64,000 nt of DNA. It comes from Lewinellaceae bacterium (lineage in GTDB: Bacteria; Bacteroidota; Bacteroidia; Chitinophagales; Saprospiraceae). The stretch covers positions 186,001 to 250,000 of the forward strand of contig JACJYQ010000006.1 of assembly GCA_020636025.1 (NCBI GenBank), read 5' to 3'. The notes under the pieces are model-generated. The model was not told where the DNA came from. It ran no database searches and was given only the letters and a program-made list of their open reading frames with translations. Below are positions 42,204 through 51,400 of this stretch, piece by piece. Every line of letters begins with the position of its first letter. The first letter of the stretch is position 1. The translations under genes were made by a program, and so were the position numbers.

Positions 42204-42360
42204 TTTTGTTAAAATGAAGAATTCAAATTGCTCCGCACTCCGCATTCAACACTTCACCCTCTCCTCAGGCAACCCAAGACCTGTTTTTTTCGAATATTAA
42301 TGTAACAACTTCAACTTATTCCCTCACCGGTTTTCTGATCAAACATCATCCCTTCCTTAT

Positions 42361-45300
42361 ATGAATCTTTTAAAAAAATGGCTTTCTGCACTTTTCTCCA
42401 CCTCCGCGGCAGGTCTGTACATTTTGCTATTTGCCTTTTCCATAGGTCTGGCCACTTTTATCGAAAATGATTTTGGTACCAGCGCCGCCCAAAAAGTGAT
42501 CTTTAAAACGCATTGGTTTGAAATGATCCTGGTGCTTTTTGGTATTTCCCTGATCGTCAACATTTTCAAATTCAGGATGGTACAGGCGAAAAAATGGGGA
42601 ACCCTGACTTTCCATGCTGCCATGGTCATCATCATTTTGGGGGCAGGCGTCACCCGCTATTTCGGGCGAGAAGGGATGATGGGGATCAGAGAGGGAAGCG
42701 CCTCCAATTCATTTCTTTCGGCTGAAACCTATCTCAATTTTCAGGTGCAACATGGAGAAAAACGGTACAGTTTTGACGAACCGGTTTTATTTGCTTCTCT
42801 CGGAGATAATCACTTCAAAAAAAGCTATTTGATTGGTAATGAAGTGCTAGAAATCGAGGTGAATGATTTTATTCCCAACCCCAAGCAGGTTATGGAAGAT
42901 GACCCAAATGGAACTCCAATTATAAAGGTAGTGGTCGCCGGTATGAATGGGCGGGAAGAATACCTGGTTCGCTATAAGGAGTTCGCCAATATCAGAGGCA
43001 CGATTTTCAACTTCGGGAATCCGGAAGACCCGGGCGCTTTCAATATCAAATTCGAAGACAACAACTTGTCCTTCCTGGCAAACAGCACCTTTTCACAAAT
43101 GGTCATGGCCACCCAGGAAAGAGATACGCTGGTCGCCGGAGTTTATCACCCATTGAGACTCCGAAGCATGTATTCAAACGGCCGGGAGAGTTTTGTATTT
43201 GGAGATTTCAACCCTGCGGCAAGTGCCAAACTTACTTCGGAATCACCAAAAATGAAAAGCAACAGCACAGGCGGTCTGGATGTAACAGTGCGATTTGGAA
43301 GCGATGAACAAAAGCTATTTGTAAGTGGCATGCAGGGCGTAGAAGGCAGCCCGGAAGTAGCCAACTTTAGCAACGGCAAAGTGGCGGTAGCCTATGGTGC
43401 CAAAAGAGTAGAACTACCGTTTGCCATTCAGTTGAGAGATTTCATCATGGAGCGCTATCCCGGCACCAATAGCGCTTCCTCTTATGCCAGCGAAGTTACC
43501 CTGCTCGATCAGCGGAAAAACCTAAAAAAAGACACCCGGATTTACATGAATAACATCCTGAATTACGACGGTTACCGCTTTTTCCAATCTTCCTTCGATC
43601 AGGATGAATTGGGTACCTATCTAAGTGTCAATTACGACGCTCCCGGTACGATGCTGTCCTACCTCGGGTATTTCCTGCTTACCCTGGGCATGATCCTCAC
43701 CTTGCTTAGCAAAAACAGCCGTTTCCAGCAACTGGCACAAAGCATCAGCCGATTGCGTCAAAGTGAAAAAGCGGTAGCTTCAGTATTGCTGCTTATTTGC
43801 CTGAGTCTGCCCGGTCAAGGCATTTGCGGACCTCCTGCGCCACATCTCCAGAACATAGATCCCGCCCATGCCCGTGAATTCGGGAAAGTGCTTATTCAGG
43901 ATCCACGTGGACGGATGAAGCCCATGAATACCTTCACCAGTGAGATCCTGCGCAAACTATCTCATAAAAACAGCTATAATGGCCAATCGGCCGATCAAGT
44001 CATATTAAGCATGGCGAGCAACCCGGAAGCCTGGTATGATGAACCGCTGATTAAAATCGGGAAACAAGCAGAAATCAACAAACTCCTGGAACTAAGCGAA
44101 AATGTAGAATATGCCTCTTACAATGATTTCTTTTTCCCCAATGGTGAATACAAACTTAAAGCAGCAGCCCGAAGTGCCTTCAATGCACCGGCCAGAGAAC
44201 GCGGCACTTTTGAAAAAGCCATTGTAAAACTCGATGAAAAGGTGAACATCTGCAGTATGGTTTTCTCCGGCAGCTTTATGAAAGTATTTCCGGTTCCGGG
44301 CGATGAAACCAACACCTGGATGTCGCCTACCGATGCCCAACACCTCCATAATCCAGGTCTGCAAGGCAGCATCATCGAGCAATTCTACCCCATGTATATT
44401 CCCGGCGTACAGGAAGCCTTGATTACCAACAACTGGGAGCGACCTACCCAGATGGTTTCAGAGCTCAGACAGTATCAACAGAAATATGGTACCGCTGTTT
44501 TGCCTTCTCAGGGTCAGATTAAAGCAGAGCTACTGCTAAATAAATTGAATATTTTTGGTCGACTAGCCGGGCTTTACGGATTGCTCGGACTTGGGTACCT
44601 GTTCCTGCTGTTTAGTTCAGTCTTCAAACCATCAGCCCAATTTAAGAAGGTTTCAAAGATTACTCTGGGCATTCTGTTCTTCGGATTTGCCATGCACACA
44701 CTGGGTCTTGGCCTGCGTTGGTATGTGTCTGAAAGAGCACCCTGGAGCAATGGCTATGAATCCATGATTTACATCGGCTGGACAACCATGCTGGCTGGTT
44801 TAATATTCGCCAGAAAATCATTTGGTGCCCTGGCTGCCACCAACGTATTGGCAGCCACGATCCTGATGGTTGCCGGACTCAGTTGGCTCGATCCGGAGAT
44901 TACTCCATTGGTTCCCGTACTGAAATCGTACTGGTTAACCATTCACGTTTCCATGGAAGCCGGCAGTTATGGATTTCTGGTGCTGGGCGCCATCATCGGC
45001 ATGCTCAACCTGATCTTCATGATCTTTGCCAACCAGAAAAACAAAGAGCGCGTGTACCGCATCATTCGTGAAATGAGCATGATCAGCGAGATGACGCTGA
45101 TCGGCGGACTTTTCATGGTGAGTATCGGTACGTATCTGGGCGGCGTCTGGGCCAATGAATCCTGGGGGCGATACTGGGGCTGGGACGCCAAAGAAACCTG
45201 GGCGCTTGTTACCATCCTGGTTTATTCGTTTATTCTCCACATGCGATTCATTCCAGGACTGAAAGGCTTATACGCCTTTAACGTAGCCACCCTATTCGGC

Positions 45301-45474
45301 TGGGCTACTGTGGCCATGACTTATTTCGGTGTGAACTACTATCTCTCCGGCCTGCACTCTTATGCAGCAGGCGACCCGGTGCCCATTCCCGATTTTGTGT
45401 ATTACATCGTGGGTTCGCTGATTGTGATCAGTTTGGCGGCAGCGTGGAAACACAGGAGGTTTGGAATTAGCTAA
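42361..45474 (+). CDS. Fused ResB-CcsA cytochrome c synthase (system II)
   Basis: The 1037-residue membrane protein attaches heme to CXXCH motifs of secreted cytochromes. The N-terminal ResB-like part has LYILLFAFSIGLATFIENDFGT, a second helix near residue 60 and FHAAMVIIILGAGVTRYFGREG. A large periplasmic domain and a helix near 435-460 follow. The C-terminal CcsA-like part (about 740-1037) has eight helices and the tryptophan-rich heme-handling motif WANESWGRYWGWDAKETWAL near residue 937. Likely heme-ligand histidines are near 778 (FAMHTLG), 860 (LTIHVSME) and 959 (FILHMRF). Starts at the ATG at 42361. It converges on the multiheme cytochrome cluster, which needs over a hundred heme attachments. 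Confidence 0.9.
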   Translation: MNLLKKWLSALFSTSAAGLYILLFAFSIGLATFIENDFGTSAAQKVIFKTHWFEMILVLFGISLIVNIFKFRMVQAKKWGTLTFHAAMVIIILGAGVTRYFGREGMMGIREGSASNSFLSAETYLNFQVQHGEKRYSFDEPVLFASLGDNHFKKSYLIGNEVLEIEVNDFIPNPKQVMEDDPNGTPIIKVVVAGMNGREEYLVRYKEFANIRGTIFNFGNPEDPGAFNIKFEDNNLSFLANSTFSQMVMATQERDTLVAGVYHPLRLRSMYSNGRESFVFGDFNPAASAKLTSESPKMKSNSTGGLDVTVRFGSDEQKLFVSGMQGVEGSPEVANFSNGKVAVAYGAKRVELPFAIQLRDFIMERYPGTNSASSYASEVTLLDQRKNLKKDTRIYMNNILNYDGYRFFQSSFDQDELGTYLSVNYDAPGTMLSYLGYFLLTLGMILTLLSKNSRFQQLAQSISRLRQSEKAVASVLLLICLSLPGQGICGPPAPHLQNIDPAHAREFGKVLIQDPRGRMKPMNTFTSEILRKLSHKNSYNGQSADQVILSMASNPEAWYDEPLIKIGKQAEINKLLELSENVEYASYNDFFFPNGEYKLKAAARSAFNAPARERGTFEKAIVKLDEKVNICSMVFSGSFMKVFPVPGDETNTWMSPTDAQHLHNPGLQGSIIEQFYPMYIPGVQEALITNNWERPTQMVSELRQYQQKYGTAVLPSQGQIKAELLLNKLNIFGRLAGLYGLLGLGYLFLLFSSVFKPSAQFKKVSKITLGILFFGFAMHTLGLGLRWYVSERAPWSNGYESMIYIGWTTMLAGLIFARKSFGALAATNVLAATILMVAGLSWLDPEITPLVPVLKSYWLTIHVSMEAGSYGFLVLGAIIGMLNLIFMIFANQKNKERVYRIIREMSMISEMTLIGGLFMVSIGTYLGGVWANESWGRYWGWDAKETWALVTILVYSFILHMRFIPGLKGLYAFNVATLFGWATVAMTYFGVNYYLSGLHSYAAGDPVPIPDFVYYIVGSLIVISLAAAWKHRRFGIS

Positions 45475-45527
45475 TTCGATAATGTGATAATTAGCTAATG
45501 GGTTTTTAATTCCCTTCGGGATTTATT

Positions 45528-45738
45528 CCGCCGCTCGTGGTATTTCCGAAGGAGCACCGCGAGCATACGGCAGCGCGGAATGTTTGGATTGGCTGCTCAC
45601 TTTGACGTAAAGGGCTGCACCCTTTGTTTTGGGATGGCGCCCCTTTGGGGCTTTGTCCGCCGCTAATGGTGTTTCCGAAGGAGCACCACGAGCATACGGC
45701 AGCGTGGAATGTTTGAATTGGCTGCTCACTTTGACGTA
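45528..45738. repeat. Two 82-bp direct repeats (period 129 bp)
   Basis: CCGCCGCT...GGTATTTCCGAAGGAGCACC...GAGCATACGGCAGCG...GGCTGCTCACTTTGACGTA occurs at 45528-45609 and again at 45657-45738 with a few substitutions. The second copy runs directly into copy 3 of the GCGTTTGGTGTT hairpin. The region is part of the 391-bp gap between the convergent ccsBA-type gene and the lipoprotein gene. ATTAGCTAAT-type low-complexity palindromes lie at both ends of the gap. No gene was seen in it. Confidence 0.9.
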
Positions 45739-45768
45739 GCGTTTGGTGTTGAAAAAAACACCAAACGC
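45739..45768. repeat. GCGTTTGGTGTT hairpin repeat, copy 3
   Basis: The perfect 12-bp stem with a GAAAAA loop is identical to copy 1 at 39373-39402 and is followed by GGCGAAAGTGTGGCGAAAATGCGG, again like copy 1. Its left flank is CTGCTCACTTTGACGTA rather than TCGCTCACTCCG. Confidence 0.92.
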
Positions 45769-45865
45769 GGCGAAAGTGTGGCGAAAATGCGGTGAAATCC
45801 CGAAGGGATGTAAAATATTAGCTCATTATCACATTATCGAATTAGCTAATTATCAAATTACCCCC

Positions 45866-46636
45866 CTACCGCATCACCGTTGCTCCCTCCATAATGTAAT
45901 CATACCTATACCCGGCGCCGAAGTCCCGGTTCAGGCCGATGGTGCCTTGCAGGGTAACGATGGAGCCCAGTTGTATCATATCTGTGGTGGTTACGGTAAG
46001 GTCCAGGTCTTTTTTGGAGCCATCCTGAATATGCACCCAGTTGCGACCCATGATCATTGGATTGACCTTCACGCATTTACCGGTGACGATCACGCTTTTA
46101 CCGTCGTATTTGGAGATGTTTGCCACCAAATCGGAGATTTTGATGGCGCCCGGAGCTCGTTGTACGCTTTTCGGCGCTTCCAGCGCTTCTGTCTCAACCG
46201 GGATATTGCCTCCAGACATGGCATCTCCACCTGAGGTATGAAAATCTGAAACCAGATACACCGTTTCGAATACCCGGTTGAACTCTTTGCTCTGGAAATT
46301 CTTCTTCATCAAGCCGCCGGTGTACACATATTGCCCTCCGATGCTCACATCCTGGCGGCTCACTGCCAGCCATTTTTCGGCGCCGTCTTCTTCTACCCTC
46401 AAGTAGGTATACTTTTCGGTATTCAACGCTTCTTTCACCACTACATGATGATGCTCTTTGGTGATGTCGTTTATTTCACCGGCATTTGATTCGGCAGCAG
46501 GAGCATGTACATCTTTAAAAATAGGCCCCGAACCGTTGTTGCCATTTGAATCGGCTTCGACAACTGTTGGTCCGGAATTGCATGACATGATGGTCAGCAA
46601 TAAAATGATGAGACTTGCACTTTTATACACTTTCAT
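45866..46636 (-). CDS. Lipoprotein with OB-fold-like C-terminal domain, cytochrome-cluster associated
   Basis: The 256-residue protein has a lipoprotein signal (SLIILLLTIMSCNS, Cys at residue 19). A central domain (TYLRVEEDGAEKWLAVSRQDVSIGGQYVY ... FNRVFETVYLVSDF) resembles small SH3/OB-like domains found beside multiheme cytochromes in other bacteria. The C-terminal part is an OB-fold-like domain (ISKYDGKSVIVTGKCVKVNPMIMGRNWVHIQDGS ... GSIVTLQGTIGLNRDFG). No heme motif is present. It is the last gene of the minus-strand cytochrome cluster, after a weak terminator, and may help assemble or anchor the complex. Function is unknown. Confidence 0.7.
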   Translation of the reverse strand: MKVYKSASLIILLLTIMSCNSGPTVVEADSNGNNGSGPIFKDVHAPAAESNAGEINDITKEHHHVVVKEALNTEKYTYLRVEEDGAEKWLAVSRQDVSIGGQYVYTGGLMKKNFQSKEFNRVFETVYLVSDFHTSGGDAMSGGNIPVETEALEAPKSVQRAPGAIKISDLVANISKYDGKSVIVTGKCVKVNPMIMGRNWVHIQDGSKKDLDLTVTTTDMIQLGSIVTLQGTIGLNRDFGAGYRYDYIMEGATVMR

Positions 46637-46721
46637 GATTTAATATAACTTGTTCAGAACGAAACCCGGCAAACAATCAGCCGGAGTAAATTAGTATGTC
46701 AAAACGATCCCACAGACTTAC

Positions 46722-46745
46722 AAAATTGTCCGTTAGGACAAATTA
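46722..46745 (-). terminator. Weak hairpin terminator after the beta-barrel gene
   Basis: On the minus strand TTGTCC-TAAC-GGACAA is followed by TTTTG, 35 bp after the barrel gene's stop codon. The stem is only six base pairs, so read-through into the lipoprotein gene is likely. Confidence 0.4.
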
Positions 46746-46775
46746 GTGTAAACCAATAATCCATAAAATCAGTGC

Positions 46776-48392
46776 TCAAAAGCGCTGAATGATCTTGGCA
46801 TTGAATCGGCTAAACGGCTTATTTTTGGAATCAATAGTTCCCTCATAATAGATGTAGAACGCCAGTTTCCTGGTAATGTTCCAGGAAAAATCAAGCCCTG
46901 CAATGTGCTGTAAAATGTTGTAATCGTAGTTTTTATACTTGTAATCCACCATTCGGTAATAGATCTCGGCATTGAGCTTTCTACGGATCAGTTCCTTGCT
47001 CAGCCGGGCGCCGTAAATCTTACTGTCGAGATAATTGGTTTGCAGGAAATTGGCAGATATATTGGCTCTGGCATTCAGTCCCGGAATACGACTGATATTC
47101 AGGTAGGTATTAATGTTCTTGGACAAGTTCAGATCGCTTTTCTGGAAACGCCAGTTGCCGTTAAAGCCCAGGGTAAACAGCTTGGTGATTCGGTAGCTTC
47201 CACCCAAGCGCAAACCTTGCCTTGTTTCATTGTCAATCAGCTGATCTATGTAGCTTTTATAGGATTCGTAGTAAATGATGTTCTTCCTGTTGTCGTACGA
47301 CAAACTCAGGTTTAACTTTCTCGAAGCCCGGTACCTCAACGAAATCAGCAGGTTTGTCAGGCTCACATTATTGGTCACTTCATTGTTTACATTCTGGTAG
47401 AGGTCAAATTCGAAGGAGGTGAACAGATTCAGGCTTCTGGACAACGAATTAGTATGCTGGAAATACAGAAAGCGGCGATCTATTTTGTTGGCATTCCGTT
47501 GTTCTACTACGGCAAAGGTGGTTTGCAGGGTTTTGTTGGCTTTCCCGGAATTCAAACTGGCATAAACACCTGCCTGAAACAACTTGCTGTTAAAACTGTA
47601 ATCCAGATAATTCGGCCTCCAGCCTGCAATAGCGCCCAAAACCAGTTTATCCCCTATGCCTTGCTCAAACTGGGCCCCATCAATAGCTCCCATGCTCGAA
47701 ACGCGGTAATTGATTTTCCTTCCCAGTGAAATATTGGTGTTTTTACTAAAATCATATTTCACCGCCAGGGTGTACACCTTTAGCGCGTCGGCAAGATTGT
47801 TTTTTATTGTTGCCGATTCACCAAGCGTATGCCTGAAGCTGATGTAGGTATCGGTTGAAAATCTTGAGTTATTCAAATGATCGCCTCGCAGTGTAAAGGT
47901 GTAGCGCATTCTATGCGACACATCCTCCCCATAAAAACTGCTGTACGAAGCAGCGGAAATTCGCCCTTTAATGTTTTGCTTACGCGCATTTACTGCCTGA
48001 GTCACACCAGTCCCGGAAGCCGGTTTCGGGTTCTCTTTTTTTGCGGTTGTAGCCTCAGGTTTGCGTTTTTTCTCTTTTTCAGGCTCCGGCTTTTTCTCCA
48101 CAACACTTCTTGATGTCAGCACGTCACCCACTTTGGGTTTCTCACTTAACAGTGAGCTGCACACGCAGGACGTGGAAGATTTGTCCTTCACTACCAGAGC
48201 CGGCAGCATTTTATAGCCGCTTTCCACAAAAAGTGTATCTCCTTTATTGATGTTTTCTGTGGAGCTAAACTTCACATACACGTTTAAAGAGGAAACGTAG
48301 GTGACGGTTCCTTTTTCAAGAACGGTTTCTTTTTGCCCAAATGCGATACCTGAGCAGGTAATAAAACCCAATAAAACCAATAAAATCCTCAT
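46776..48392 (-). CDS. Outer-membrane beta-barrel protein of the multiheme cytochrome cluster
   Basis: The 538-residue protein starts at the ATG at 48392 (MRILLVLLGFITCSGIAFGQ, signal peptide). Residues about 22-95 form a small strand-rich domain (VTYVSSLNVYVKFSSTENINKGDTLFV) with a CVC pair. A Lys/Glu/Pro linker (EKKPEPEKEKKRKPE) follows. The remaining about 400 residues alternate as amphipathic strands (YTFTLRGDHLNNSRFSTDTYISF, RFLYFQHTNSLSRSLNLFTSF) and end in ...AKIIQRF. The terminal Phe is the usual barrel assembly signal. About 16-22 strands are possible. It lies 11 bp after the 73-heme gene. By analogy to porin-cytochrome conduits (MtrB type) it could hold a cytochrome across the outer membrane; there is no direct evidence. 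Confidence 0.75.
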   Translation of the reverse strand: MRILLVLLGFITCSGIAFGQKETVLEKGTVTYVSSLNVYVKFSSTENINKGDTLFVESGYKMLPALVVKDKSSTSCVCSSLLSEKPKVGDVLTSRSVVEKKPEPEKEKKRKPEATTAKKENPKPASGTGVTQAVNARKQNIKGRISAASYSSFYGEDVSHRMRYTFTLRGDHLNNSRFSTDTYISFRHTLGESATIKNNLADALKVYTLAVKYDFSKNTNISLGRKINYRVSSMGAIDGAQFEQGIGDKLVLGAIAGWRPNYLDYSFNSKLFQAGVYASLNSGKANKTLQTTFAVVEQRNANKIDRRFLYFQHTNSLSRSLNLFTSFEFDLYQNVNNEVTNNVSLTNLLISLRYRASRKLNLSLSYDNRKNIIYYESYKSYIDQLIDNETRQGLRLGGSYRITKLFTLGFNGNWRFQKSDLNLSKNINTYLNISRIPGLNARANISANFLQTNYLDSKIYGARLSKELIRRKLNAEIYYRMVDYKYKNYDYNILQHIAGLDFSWNITRKLAFYIYYEGTIDSKNKPFSRFNAKIIQRF

Positions 48393-48403
48393 ATCTATAT
48401 GTT

Positions 48404-51400
48404 TTAGTCTGCCTTGCCATCTGGATGACAACTGTAACAACCCGCGTTCCCCTGATTCTGGTGATGGGCATTGTGGTGGCAGTTAATGCAGTTAAAGAAT
48501 ACGAAATCCCCGGGTGTGGTATGGCAATCAATGCATTGATCCCATTCATTTTTATGCTTTCCGGTGTAAATCGGGAAATATTGTTGATCGTGGTTGTAGT
48601 TCACCGGATCCCAGGAATCCTCCGTATGACAATAAGCGCAATCCGTTGGGAACTGCTGGTTGGAGTGATTCGGGTCGCTGGCGCCCTGGTAATCCGAAGT
48701 GTGGCAACCGTAACAGGTGTTTGGCGTGTTGTTGTAATCGCCGTTGTGGCATTGCGCACAATCATTTGCAATCGCGATATGCGCTCCGTTCAGCACGTAA
48801 TAGTCATTGTGAATCGGGAAGGTTGCAGGCGCCCAGCCTGGATCGGTGGTGTGACACATCGCACAATCCGTAGGAATGTTGATCGCCTGGTGATTCGGAT
48901 TTAATGACTGGTTGTAATCAGCTGTATGGCAACCCACACAGGTATTCGGGGTGTTGTTATAATCTCCGTTGTGACAGGCGTTGCAATCATCGGCTATGGC
49001 TATATGAGCACCCGTGAACGGATAAATCGTGTTATGATCAAAGCTCGATGGTATCCAGGCATCTTCAGAGTGGCACTGAGTGCAATCCATTGGGAATTGC
49101 TGCACTACGTGGTTAGGATCATTGGTACCCTGATAATCCGCCGCATGACAACCTACGCAGGTATTGGGCGTGTTGTTGTAATCACCATTGTGACAAGCTG
49201 CGCAGTCATCCGCGATCGCGATATGCGCCCCATTTAATACATAATAATCGTCGTGGATCGGGAAGGTTGCAGGTGCCCAGCCAGGATCTGTGGTGTGACA
49301 CATGTCACAATCGGTCGGGATATTGAGTGACTGGTGATTCGGATTCAAGGACTGATTGTAATTGTCGCTGTGACAACCCACACAAGTATTCGGCGTATTG
49401 TTGAAATCGCCGTTGTGACAGGCATAGCAATCATCCGCGATCGCTATATGTGCCCCGGTAAATGGATAAATCGCATTGTGATCAAAAGTGGAAGGCACCC
49501 AGGCTGTTTCCGTATGGCATAAAACACAATCGGTGGGGAACTGCGCCTGTTCGTGGTCCGGATTGGTGGTCTGGTTGTAATCCGCCGAGTGACAGCCAAA
49601 GCAAGTATTGGGCGTATTGTTGTAATCGCCATTGTGACAAGTGGCGCAGTCATTTGCTATCGCGATATGCGCCCCGTTTAACACATAATAATCATCGTGA
49701 ATCGGGAAGGTCGCTGGCGCCCATCCGGGATCCGTGGTATGGCACATTTCACAATCCGTGGGAATATTAATTGCCTGGTGGTTCGGGTTCAGCGACTGGT
49801 TGTAGTCTGGCGTATGACACCCTACACAAGTATTCGGTGTGTTGTTGTAATCGCCGTTGTGGCAGGCATTGCAATCATCGGCGATCGCAATGTGTGCTCC
49901 TGTGAAGGGATAATATTGACTATGATCAAAAGATGCCGGCACCCAGGAACTTTCCGAGTGACATGTCGTACAATCCATCGGGAACTGCTGAACAGCGTGA
50001 TTCGGATCGCTGACTCCCTGATAATCAGCTGTATGGCAGCCTATACAAGTATTAGGCGTGTTGTTGTAATCACCGTTGTGGCAGGCGGCACAATCGTCGG
50101 CAATGGCTATATGCGCCCCATTAAACACATAGTAATCATTGTGAATGGGGAATGTTGCAGGCGCCCAGCCGGGATCAGTAGTATGGCACATCGCACAATC
50201 CGTAGGAATGTTGATCGCCTGGTGATTCGGATTCAAAGACTGGACATAGTCTGCATTATGGCAGCCGTTGCAGGTATTGGGTGTATTATTAAAATCACCA
50301 TGGTGACAGGCATCGCAATCATTGGCAATGGCTATGTGCGCCCCGGTAAATGGATAAATCGCATTATGGTCGAAAGTGGAAGGCACCCAGGCTGTTTCCG
50401 AGTGACACAAAGCACAATCGGTGGGGAACTGCGCCTGCTCATGGTCCGGATTGGTAGTTTGGTTATAATCTGCTGAATGGCATCCGAAACAGGTGTTTGG
50501 CGTGTTATTGTAATCGCCATTGTGGCAGGCGGCGCAATCATCCGCAATGGCTATGTGCGCTCCATTGAATACATAATAGTCATTGTGGATCGGGAAGGTC
50601 GCCGGCGACCAACCGGGATCCGTAGTATGGCACATCGCACAATCCGTAGGAATATTGATCGCCTGGTGATTCGGATTTAGCGATTGGTTGTAATCAGCTG
50701 TATGGCAACCTACGCAAGTGTTTGGCGTGTTGTTGTAATTTCCTTGGTGACAGGCATTGCAATCGTCAGCAATGGGGATGTGCGCTCCGGTGAACGGGAA
50801 AAACGCATTGTGATCAAAAGTAGAAGGCGTCCAGGCAGTCTCAGTGTGGCACTGAGCGCAATCGGCAGGGAATTGCTGGGCTGCGTGATTTGGATCAACA
50901 ACCTGTTGATAATCAGCATTGTGGCAGCCATTGCAAGTGTTCGGTGTATTGTTATAATCTCCATTGTGACAGGCGGCACAATCATTGGCAATGGGCACAT
51001 GCGCCCCGTTTAATACATAGTAATCATTGTGAATCGGGAATGTCGCCGGCGACCAACCTGGGTCGGTCGTATGGCACATATCACATTCCATGGGTATGTT
51101 GGCCGCCAGATGATTTGGGTTGACTGTTTGGTTGAAGTCATTTACATGGCAAGAAGAACACTTTGTTGGTGTTCCGGCATAACCATTGGCATGACACTCC
51201 AGGCAATTGACCTGTGTATGGGCGCCCGTCAGCGGGAATCCGGTATTGTTGTGATCAAATGCATCATCTGCGCTGCCGTTCGGGTGACAGGCAAAACAGG
51301 CTGGACTGCTGTAGTTGTAGCCTGCAATACCAACATGGTGATCGTTTGTCTCCGGATTAATATGACAGGTTATGCAAGTATATTCCTGATAATTAGATGG

